Shown here one piece after another: positions 1 to 6,652 of a stretch of DNA of 20,052 nt. Both the position numbers and the translations under genes were made by a program. The DNA lies in the IMG/VR virus record IMGVR_UViG_3300000117_000013, positions 54,871-74,922 of that record. One strand, written 5' to 3'. The first letter of the stretch is position 1; every line of letters begins with the position of its first letter. Source of the stretch: a virus. The notes beneath the pieces were generated by a model. The model did no database searches. It was not told the origin of the DNA and saw only the letters and a list, made by a program, of their open reading frames with translations.

Positions 1-234
1 CAAGCGGCGATAGATGGAATCATCAATACTGAATTTGATGTGGGTACACCACCCGCTATTGGACGAACTGCTGGTGTTGGAAGAACAACAACTTTTGGTA
101 CTACTCCTTTGGGTAACAGTGAGAAAGGTCTTGGTAAACAGTTCACGGTTACTAAACTAGAAGAGAGTGTGGACAAAGAAATACAGAATGCCATTGTGGA
201 CAGTGGTATTCTGGGTGATAGTGACGGAGCATAA
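1..234 (+). CDS. C-terminal end of an unidentified late structural gene (5' truncated by window)
   Basis: The frame is open from the first base of the window to a TAA at 232-234, giving 77 visible codons; the true start lies upstream. The GTG at 40 is in frame but has no reason to be the start, because coding reads straight through it. The visible residues are rich in Gly and Thr (GVGRTTTFGTTPLGN) and end in an acidic DSDGA tail, typical of a virion protein tail end rather than an enzyme. The next gene starts two bases after the stop, so the two are very likely co-transcribed. In T4, gene 5 (baseplate hub lysozyme) lies shortly upstream of gene 6, so a hub protein is one possibility, but nothing in the 77 residues proves it. 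I do not recognise the family. Confidence 0.6.
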   Translation, partial: QAAIDGIINTEFDVGTPPAIGRTAGVGRTTTFGTTPLGNSEKGLGKQFTVTKLEESVDKEIQNAIVDSGILGDSDGA

Positions 235-236
235 CA

Positions 237-827
237 ATGTTATATTTAGCAGACCCTCTTTACAACCCAGATCAATATGATCCTAGAACCATAACATCGA
301 AACTGAAACTTTCGAAGAATGTTTCCATATCTAATTTTTTAGGATATGGAGCTTCTAGTCTAGGTCATATTGGCAAAGCAGAAGACCGAGCGCAACTAGC
401 ACGCAATCTTTTACTTCATGCTGACATTATGCATATTATCAATTCGGAAAAAGATTTGTTTCCGGATATTAAAATGAAAGTATCTGAGGGACTCTATGAG
501 GCAGGCCCGAATGAAACTCTTGGTGGAGACAATATACTAAAAGCTGATGGACGTATGGTTGGGTATAATGTGTTTAATGGTAATGGTCAACTTGATTTAG
601 AAAGAACATTTGATGTCGCAGTTCACATAAAAGACAACGCAAGATTTAAACGTTTGGTCTTGGATTATGACACGTATAACCCCGATGGTTCTTTGACAGC
701 TACCATTCTGGTAGAACTTCCTCACATTCCATCATCATACGATGTTGTGTTTGACCAGAAGATTGAAAGTCAATTTAATGGGAACTTGTTTTCTAAAAAA
801 GAGTTGGTGGAAGTCCTGCTGAAATAG
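237..827 (+). CDS. 196-aa baseplate-region protein, possible catalytically degenerate peptidase M15-like fold
   Basis: The start at 237 is preceded by an ACGGAG ribosome site and follows the previous stop by two bases. The length equals that of T4 gp53, but the sequence does not resemble gp53. The motif order recalls the M15/VanY peptidase fold: an N-terminal LSKNVSISNFL segment (residues 25-35), a helix around EDRAQLARNLL (49-60), a GG near 96-97, a G at 109, a helix IKDNARFKRLVLDY (131-144) like the usual helix before the last strand, and a strand ILVELP (157-162). The zinc ligands expected in such a fold are not in place: Arg106, Phe113 and Glu160 sit where His, Asp and His would be. If the alignment is right, this is a non-enzymatic structural relative. 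The position just before gene 25 suggests a baseplate hub or wedge role. The fold call is inference by eye and uncertain; that it is a real gene is firm. Confidence 0.5.
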   Translation: MLYLADPLYNPDQYDPRTITSKLKLSKNVSISNFLGYGASSLGHIGKAEDRAQLARNLLLHADIMHIINSEKDLFPDIKMKVSEGLYEAGPNETLGGDNILKADGRMVGYNVFNGNGQLDLERTFDVAVHIKDNARFKRLVLDYDTYNPDGSLTATILVELPHIPSSYDVVFDQKIESQFNGNLFSKKELVEVLLK

Positions 828-835
828 TATAAATA
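828..835 (+). promoter_or_regulatory. T4-type late promoter box TATAAATA upstream of gene 25
   Basis: An exact TATAAATA lies directly after the stop codon of the preceding gene and 25 bases before the gene 25 start. In T4-like phages this octamer is recognised by the late sigma factor gp55 and needs no -35 element. The downstream bases GAACTA are identical to those at the second strong site (4191). Transcription would begin just upstream of the ribosome site CGGGGA at about 850. Confidence 0.75.
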
Positions 836-860
836 GAACTAGGATATATCGGGGATTACC

Positions 861-1316
861 ATGGCAATTAGACGTGCACTATCAACAGAAGATAAGAATC
901 TAGATTCGGTTACTTTTAGAACAACAAAGAACCGAAAGAATCTCGACATTGATCTTTCTTTTGCTAACAAACCACAGACAGGGGATGTGTACAAGAAGAC
1001 TGAAGCGGCTGCGGTAAAACAGTCTGTTAGGAATCTTCTTACTACAGGCCCTGCCGAGAAACCGTTTCAGCCAGGATATGGTGCAAACCTGTATGCTTTT
1101 CTATTTGAACTGGATACGCTGTTTGATAAGTCGGCAATTAAGAACAATATTAAAGAAGCGATAAGGGTATATGAACCAAGGGCAGACTATAAGACCCTTA
1201 AGGTCAGATGCAAAGAATTAGACGATGCTAACTCTTTACAAATAGATGTAGTATTCAGGGTAATAAATTCAGGTGAAGAGGTAACTCTCACAACACAATT
1301 AAATAGGTTAAGGTAA
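861..1316 (+). CDS. 25: Baseplate wedge subunit gp25 (GPW/gp25 family)
   Basis: A 151-aa protein, close to the usual size of T4 gp25 (about 130 aa). It carries the family hallmarks: DIDLSFANKP (29-38), the helix AVKQSVRNLLTT (51-62), the segment KPFQPGYGANLYAFLFE (67-83), and the EPR core motif in RVYEPRADY (102-110) followed by strands. In T4 and in contractile injection systems gp25 nucleates the sheath and connects the wedge core bundle (gp6, gp7) to the first sheath ring. It has its own late promoter 25 bases upstream and a ribosome site CGGGGA. Its TAA overlaps the gene 6 ATG by one base (TAATG), implying translational coupling and balanced production with gp6. Identity is firm. Confidence 0.94.
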   Translation: MAIRRALSTEDKNLDSVTFRTTKNRKNLDIDLSFANKPQTGDVYKKTEAAAVKQSVRNLLTTGPAEKPFQPGYGANLYAFLFELDTLFDKSAIKNNIKEAIRVYEPRADYKTLKVRCKELDDANSLQIDVVFRVINSGEEVTLTTQLNRLR

Positions 1317-3145
1317 TGGCGACAACAATTAAATCGTCCGCACTGGACTTCGCAAACATTAAGAACAATCTTAAGACGTTCTTACAGAAGAAAGAAGAGT
1401 TCAAGGATTACAACTTTGAGGCCTCTGGTCTGGCAAACATCTTGGACGTGTTGGCGTACAATACGCACCTTAACGGTCTGACCGCTAACTTTGCTCTTAA
1501 CGAATCTTTTCTATCTACTGCACAACTGCGTAGTTCACTTGTGCAATTGGCCGAAACAATTGGTTATATTCCTAAGTCAAAGACCGCATCGCAAGCCATT
1601 ATTAAGATGGCAATGAACCTGTCAAACGTTGCAGACCGTCAACAGACAATTACACTATCGACAGGTTATCAATTTACAACTAAAGTAGATGTTAACACAT
1701 ACACCTTCCAAACAAACGAGACACTAATCGCATCCGATGATGGTGCGGGTTATTATCAATTTAAAACTCTTGATGGTAACGATAAGATTTCCGTATTTGA
1801 GGGAACCAAAAAAACAAAGACTTTCATTGCGGGTGACAACGATGAGAATGCGGTTTATATTATTCCAGACAAGAACATGGATATCTCTACTGCAATTGTT
1901 AAAGTATATGAGAATGCAAGTACTAGTAAATTTGTAACTTACACAAACATCACAAAGGCCACAACTATCAGTGAACAGTCTACCTTGTACATCCTTAAGG
2001 AGATGCCTAATGGATATTTTGAATTATCATTCGGTAATGGTACAACTTTAGGTCAGACTCCGGATTCAGGTTCAAAGATCACAGTAGAATACTTGGCAGT
2101 AAACGGTGCGAATGCAGATAATGCTCTTACATTTGAACCTTCTTCTCTAGTAAAAATCACAGAAACTATCAACAGAACTCCTGTTGTTTCCACATATACT
2201 AAATCTGTGGGTGGTGGTGAAAAAGAAAGTGTAGAATCCATACGTAAGAATGCGCCCTTCCAATACGCAGCACAGAACAGGATGGTAACCTTCGCAGACT
2301 ATAACTCATTGATTCTTAGAAACTATGCCACACTAATTAAAGACATTTCTAGTTGGGGTGGAGAAGACAATCTTAAGCCTGAGTTTGGTGTTATCTTTTC
2401 TTCTATTGAATTTGAAGATGATGTGTCGGAACAGAGAAAGGAAGTGGTCAAGAATGGTATTGTAGACCTTGCGTCTCAGTTAGCTGTCGCTACTTTTGAT
2501 ATCAAGTTTTCTGATCCAGTCAAGACGTGGGTCGAAACCGAAGTATTCTTTAGATTCAATCCAAACCTAACATCACTATCCCTGAACACAATTCAGGAAA
2601 ATGTTCGTACTGCGGTGCAGACATATTTCTCAGGGAATGTTGGTAAATTTGAACAGGCATTCCGTCGATCAAACATGTTGACCCTAGTGGATGATGTCAG
2701 TCCCGCTATCTTGTCTTCTCGTGCAGAAGTGAAGATGCAACAAAGATTTGCACCATCCTTGTTAGTAGAACAAGACCACTCATTCTCTTTCCCATCTGCA
2801 ATTGCAACTCCAGACGATGTTTTATATAGAATTACATCCTCTACGTTTGTATTCAGGAATGAGAACTGTCAGGTAAGAAACAAACTCAAATCTAACAAAT
2901 TACAAGTAATCAACCTCACAACTAATAAGCCTATCGTCGATAACGTGGGTCAATACAATCCCGATGCGGGGACAGTAAGTATTGTGGGATTACAAGTCGA
3001 TACAGTAATCGGTGGTGTTAATTATATCAAATTAGCAGCGGTTCCGGCAAATCAATCTGCAATCGTTCCTGAGAAACAATATATTCTTAACTTTGACAAC
3101 GCAAGATCAATCGCACGTGCTGTCGTTACAAAGGCTGATAACTAA
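1316..3145 (+). CDS. 6: Baseplate wedge subunit gp6
   Basis: A 609-aa protein, slightly shorter than T4 gp6 (660 aa). The N-terminus has the family signature: NFEASGLANILDVLAYNT (33-50), ESFLSTAQLRSSLVQLA (63-79) and the following GYIPKS (83-88), as in gp6/J-like baseplate wedge proteins. Around residues 300-335 there is the ESVESIRKNAP...R.VTFADY segment, also conserved in J-like proteins, and near 416-465 a helical LSLNTIQENVRTAVQ and a SNMLTLVDDV element. Two gp6 copies with gp7 form the core bundle of each wedge and close the inner baseplate ring; gp25 sits on them. The start is the TAATG overlap with gene 25, with AAGG just upstream, and the stop overlaps the next gene in the same way. 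Identity is firm. Confidence 0.94.
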   Translation: MATTIKSSALDFANIKNNLKTFLQKKEEFKDYNFEASGLANILDVLAYNTHLNGLTANFALNESFLSTAQLRSSLVQLAETIGYIPKSKTASQAIIKMAMNLSNVADRQQTITLSTGYQFTTKVDVNTYTFQTNETLIASDDGAGYYQFKTLDGNDKISVFEGTKKTKTFIAGDNDENAVYIIPDKNMDISTAIVKVYENASTSKFVTYTNITKATTISEQSTLYILKEMPNGYFELSFGNGTTLGQTPDSGSKITVEYLAVNGANADNALTFEPSSLVKITETINRTPVVSTYTKSVGGGEKESVESIRKNAPFQYAAQNRMVTFADYNSLILRNYATLIKDISSWGGEDNLKPEFGVIFSSIEFEDDVSEQRKEVVKNGIVDLASQLAVATFDIKFSDPVKTWVETEVFFRFNPNLTSLSLNTIQENVRTAVQTYFSGNVGKFEQAFRRSNMLTLVDDVSPAILSSRAEVKMQQRFAPSLLVEQDHSFSFPSAIATPDDVLYRITSSTFVFRNENCQVRNKLKSNKLQVINLTTNKPIVDNVGQYNPDAGTVSIVGLQVDTVIGGVNYIKLAAVPANQSAIVPEKQYILNFDNARSIARAVVTKADN

Positions 3146-4185
3146 TGGCTCATACAATAGTAGATAGAACTCTTATTGATATTGGGAGACGTGAACCCAA
3201 TATACGTGAGTACGTCATTGAAGACGCTCTATCACAACACATTGTAGAAAGTTATCCTAAGTTCGTTTCGTTCTTACGGGCGTATTTCGACTTTGAAGAA
3301 ACGAAGGAATCTCCTTCGCATTTAATTCAGGAATTGTTTTACACACGTGATGTAACACAAACCGATTTAGAATTACTTTCTTATATTGAAGATGAGTTAC
3401 TTTTAGGTCAAGCTTATTTTGAGGGTTTCACTGATAAAAGAGCCGCTGCAAAGTACTCCAGCACACTGTATAGATCGAAGGGTACTAAGTACTCTATACA
3501 ACAATTCTTTCGCACATTCTTTAACGTCGATCCGGATGTTGTATACACAAAGAGACAAATTTTTAATGTAGGTGAATCTATCATTGGTGCAGAATCTCAG
3601 AGATATCTCACCGACGATAAGCTTTATCAACAATATGCACTGTTGATTAAGACGGAACTGTCTGTAGCTCAGTGGAGAAAACCTTACAAGTTGTTTGTAC
3701 ATCCAGCTGGAATGTATCTTGGTGCAGAAGTTCAACTTGTCGGTCAGTTTGACCTTAATATTGAAGAACAACCATTCCCAGGCTTAAAAGATATCCCTGA
3801 ATTTGAAGTTGAGGGTGTCGCATCAATGGGTAGAGATGCTATATCAAGTATGACAGGTCTATTTAACTTTAACGCACCAGACGGGACAACACAATTGTTT
3901 AGAACAAACCTTGGATCAGAATCCACATATCCTAACCCAGGCGGTAACGATATTAATGACGTACAAACTAAAACTATCGAAGAAGTGGCTAACCTCTACT
4001 CGACGATGGGTGAGTATCTTGAGGCAGACGCACCTACGTTTGATGAAGATACGGACGCACAAGGTTCAGGTATGGGTCTCAGCAGTACTGAAACAATCGA
4101 CCAAGATAAGTTCGATTGGGTCGATTCAGATGGTATTACAAATCTGGATGAATTATTTGATTCTGCGTATAACCCCAACCTATAA
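3145..4185 (+). CDS. 7: Short homologue of baseplate wedge gp7 (C-terminal core only)
   Basis: A 346-aa protein following gene 6 with a TAATG overlap, in the place of T4 gene 7. It matches the C-terminal third of T4 gp7: YPKFVSFLRAYFDF (37-50); a DKR...YRSKGTKYSIQQFFRTFF stretch (97-126) like the T4 DKRDAV...YSTKGIEASYKFLF; and WRKPYKLFVHPAGMYLG (177-193) like the T4 SRWKSDVIRFVHPVGFGF. T4 gp7 is 1032 aa, so the large N-terminal outer domains are missing and what remains is the part that bundles with gp6. After residue 205 the protein becomes acidic and probably flexible, ending in a Asp/Glu-rich tail (about 285-346). Whether the missing outer domains are replaced by the next genes is unknown. 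The gp7 assignment relies on motif memory plus synteny with genes 6 and 8. Confidence 0.82.
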   Translation: MAHTIVDRTLIDIGRREPNIREYVIEDALSQHIVESYPKFVSFLRAYFDFEETKESPSHLIQELFYTRDVTQTDLELLSYIEDELLLGQAYFEGFTDKRAAAKYSSTLYRSKGTKYSIQQFFRTFFNVDPDVVYTKRQIFNVGESIIGAESQRYLTDDKLYQQYALLIKTELSVAQWRKPYKLFVHPAGMYLGAEVQLVGQFDLNIEEQPFPGLKDIPEFEVEGVASMGRDAISSMTGLFNFNAPDGTTQLFRTNLGSESTYPNPGGNDINDVQTKTIEEVANLYSTMGEYLEADAPTFDEDTDAQGSGMGLSSTETIDQDKFDWVDSDGITNLDELFDSAYNPNL

Positions 4186-4190
4186 AGTTG

Positions 4191-4198
4191 TATAAATA
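4191..4198 (+). promoter_or_regulatory. T4-type late promoter box TATAAATA upstream of the 334-aa fibre-like gene
   Basis: An exact TATAAATA five bases after the gene 7 stop and 28 bases before the next ATG. The 14 bases TATAAATAGAACTA are identical to those at 828-841, so both sites look like true copies of a phage-specific late promoter. An AGGA ribosome site follows at about 4214. Confidence 0.75.
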
Positions 4199-4225
4199 GA
4201 ACTATAAGTTTTTAGGAAAACTAAA

Positions 4226-5230
4226 ATGACACGACAGATACTTAACAGAGGCACAACAGCAAATGACGGAACGGGTGATACTCTCCGTGGTGCTAGTCTC
4301 AAGATAGAACAAAACTTCCAAGAAATCTATCAGAAACTTGGTGGGGATAGTACTGTCTTGATGCCTTTGATATCTTTTGATAGTGATCGTATTATTTTCG
4401 AAGGAAGACTTAACAACACTAATGAGACATTTATCGGTGTCAATGAACCGACAGCTGACAGAATTATTTTATTTCCCGACTACACTGGGGATGTTATTGT
4501 CGATTCTGCAACACAAACAATGGCCAACAAGACTGTACTCACAAGTTCTTTGGTACAACCAGAACTCATGGATAGTGAAGGCGCATTGTTTCAATACAGT
4601 CTGATTGCAGCTAAAGTAACTGGTGATAGAAATATCAACCTACCTTTATTGACTGACTCTGACGAGTTTACTTTCAATGATGCAATACAGACACTAAACA
4701 ACAAAACCATCAACGCACCTATGTTGAACAATCCTAAGATTGGAACAGAGTTGCAAGACAGTGATGGTAACCAGATATTTGAATTTGTTTCAACAGCCGG
4801 TGCAGTAAATCACTTTAAGGTAACCAACGCTACAAATAACAACACACCAGTTATTGAAGCTGTGGGTACAGATAATGACATCGACCTTGGTTTGAAAGCA
4901 AAAGGAACTGGTGGTATTGAAATTCAGAGTAGACTAAAACTCTCTTACCAAATCATGACATCTAATGGAGATGTTGATATTGACAAACCTCTTACATTTT
5001 TCAACTCAGGTAGTTCATTAACTATTGGAATGCCTGATGGATCGGAAAGAGGTATTATTAAATACTTAGTAAATCAGAATAGTGGTACTGCGACAATCAC
5101 ACCATCGAATCTACAGAATTTCTCAACTATAACTCTTGCGGTAAATCAATCTGCTACGTGTATTTGGGATAACACTGAATGGATCATAATAAATACTGGT
5201 ATAGATTCCGCCGGTGCAATATTAAGTTAA
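4226..5230 (+). CDS. 334-aa fibre-like or baseplate-attached structural protein
   Basis: The protein opens with NRGTTANDGTGDTLRGASLK (7-26) followed by a short helix IEQNFQEIYQKLGG. This start type (TANDGTGD.LR.A..KI..NF.E.Y) is common at the N-termini of phage tail-fibre and virion decoration proteins, where it probably forms the docking part. The rest is beta-rich with few charged clusters. It contains two similar segments, TQTMANKTVLTSSLVQPEL (about 95-113) and IQTLNNKTINAPMLNNPKI (about 153-171), an internal repeat of type QT-x-x-NKT-x-x-x-P. Then come a KAKGTGGIEIQSRLKL turn and a C-terminal sandwich ending in a Trp-containing strand CIWDNTEWIIIN, a common end of fibre domains. It lies between genes 7 and 8, where T4 has nothing, and has its own late promoter. 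No enzyme motif is visible. Confidence 0.6.
   Translation: MTRQILNRGTTANDGTGDTLRGASLKIEQNFQEIYQKLGGDSTVLMPLISFDSDRIIFEGRLNNTNETFIGVNEPTADRIILFPDYTGDVIVDSATQTMANKTVLTSSLVQPELMDSEGALFQYSLIAAKVTGDRNINLPLLTDSDEFTFNDAIQTLNNKTINAPMLNNPKIGTELQDSDGNQIFEFVSTAGAVNHFKVTNATNNNTPVIEAVGTDNDIDLGLKAKGTGGIEIQSRLKLSYQIMTSNGDVDIDKPLTFFNSGSSLTIGMPDGSERGIIKYLVNQNSGTATITPSNLQNFSTITLAVNQSATCIWDNTEWIIINTGIDSAGAILS
5188..5195 (+). promoter_or_regulatory. Possible late promoter box AATAAATA upstream of gene 8
   Basis: AATAAATA, inside the 3' end of the preceding gene and 48 bases before the gene 8 ATG. It matches the relaxed NATAAATA form described for T4-like cyanophages. It lies in coding sequence (codons of IIINTG), so chance is a real alternative, and no GAACTA tail is present. 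Confidence 0.25.
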
Positions 5231-5243
5231 ATAGGATAAAAAA

Positions 5244-6641
5244 ATGGCAGCCGTAGTTTTTGACAGACAAAGAAAGAATTCGATCAGAGATATCCTTGTA
5301 GATATCAAAGATTCTGATAATTTTTATTATGCGGGTATTGGTAAATCAGAAGACTGGAATGATTCTGATCTTGCACCAAACCCCACTAACTCTCTAAGGG
5401 AACAGAGACTTGCACGTTTGGGTATACAGTCTATTAAGAATATTACTGACCAAACGTTTGTTGTACCACGTTACAACTGGACATCTGGTGCTATCTATTC
5501 TGCATATGATGATGCACAATCTGGATATCCTACGAATGCATACTATGTTATGAATTCAAACCAACAAATTTATATGTGTCTACAACAGGGTAAGACTAAT
5601 GCAAACCCACCTCAAGTAGTCGCATCAACGGTTCAACCTACTGGTAATACTACAGGAGACGCATTCCGTACGGCTGACGGATATATGTGGAAGTTCTTGT
5701 ACTCTATCGGTGCATTGAAAGCCGCCAAGTTTATCTCTACCGCATATATTCCTGTCGCAAAGGTACAGGACAGTGCTGGTGCTACTCTTCTTGCAGATGA
5801 GATCGGAGTTGACTCAGACTCTCCAGCGGAAGATGTGGAACAACAGTTAGTTCAACAGAATGCTGTGCCTGGCCAAATTCTGGGTTATGCAGTGGTAAAT
5901 GGGGGAACTGGATATACATCACCCCCAACTCTAGAAATTGTCGGTGACGGTACAAACGCAAAAGCAGTTCCTACTGTTGTCGGTGGTGCAATCACCAAAG
6001 TTACTGTAAAAGATAGTTCAGATAATAGTATTGCATTTGGATCGGGTTATACCAGAGCAAGTGTTAGTATTAGTGGTGGAGGCGGAGACTCTGCTGAAAT
6101 TCGTGCGATTATCGGCCCTGTCAATGGTGTTGGTGCAGACCCAAGAGACGAACTTAAGTCTGGTGCTATGATGTTTAACACAAAACCAACGGGTACAGAG
6201 AACGGAGACTTCATTGTAAATCAACAATTCAGACAGGTAATGTTGTTGAAGAATCTGTTGATTCAAGATAGTTCAGCTGTGTTTACTCAAGAGACTGGAT
6301 TAGGTTTATCTAAACTAACATTGACTTCAGTTAACGATGGCCCATTCGTAGATGATCTTGTTGTACAAGGTGCTACTTCTGGTGTTAAAGCTTTTATTGA
6401 TGACGTGGATTCTAGTGGAATCTTTTTTCACCAATCAGACTATACGGGATATGGATCATTCCAGAATGGCGAAACGATCAGTATTGTCGAAGGTGGTGGT
6501 TCAACTACTGCAACAGTATCAAACACCATTAAAGGTGAATTTGATCCGTTGTCTGGAGAACTTCTATATATTGATAATCGTGCTGCTGTTGAAAGGTCAA
6601 CAGATCAGACCGAAGATATCAAAATTGTAATTCAACTCTAA
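5244..6641 (+). CDS. 8: Baseplate wedge subunit gp8, with an inserted beta domain
   Basis: A 465-aa protein against 334 aa for T4 gp8. Conserved landmarks in order: FYYAGIGKSEDWND (27-40), like the T4 FITFGRSEPW; a VVPRYNW segment (73-79), like T4 VIPRRDW; a Cys-containing strand YMCLQQG (110-116); and DGYMWKFLYSIG (145-156), like T4 DGYVWEYLFEIP. Residues about 210-290 carry two copies of a GxGYT motif (GGTGYTSPPTLEI and GSGYTRASVSISGGGG), an apparent beta-sandwich insertion that explains most of the extra length. In T4 gp8 forms a dimer that joins gp6/gp7 to gp10 in the wedge. Start: ATG after AGGATAAAAAA, 13 bases past the previous stop. The order 25-6-7-8 supports the call. Confidence 0.88.
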   Translation: MAAVVFDRQRKNSIRDILVDIKDSDNFYYAGIGKSEDWNDSDLAPNPTNSLREQRLARLGIQSIKNITDQTFVVPRYNWTSGAIYSAYDDAQSGYPTNAYYVMNSNQQIYMCLQQGKTNANPPQVVASTVQPTGNTTGDAFRTADGYMWKFLYSIGALKAAKFISTAYIPVAKVQDSAGATLLADEIGVDSDSPAEDVEQQLVQQNAVPGQILGYAVVNGGTGYTSPPTLEIVGDGTNAKAVPTVVGGAITKVTVKDSSDNSIAFGSGYTRASVSISGGGGDSAEIRAIIGPVNGVGADPRDELKSGAMMFNTKPTGTENGDFIVNQQFRQVMLLKNLLIQDSSAVFTQETGLGLSKLTLTSVNDGPFVDDLVVQGATSGVKAFIDDVDSSGIFFHQSDYTGYGSFQNGETISIVEGGGSTTATVSNTIKGEFDPLSGELLYIDNRAAVERSTDQTEDIKIVIQL

Positions 6642-6652
6642 GGTTGTAGAAA

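Noticed and set aside
40-42. GTG at 40 as the start of a 64-aa gene
   Set aside because: The frame is open and coding-like back to base 1 and no ribosome site precedes it, so this is the 3' end of a longer gene.
237-827. Assignment as baseplate wedge gp53 because the length is 196 aa as in T4
   Set aside because: None of the gp53 sequence features are present; equal length alone is not evidence.
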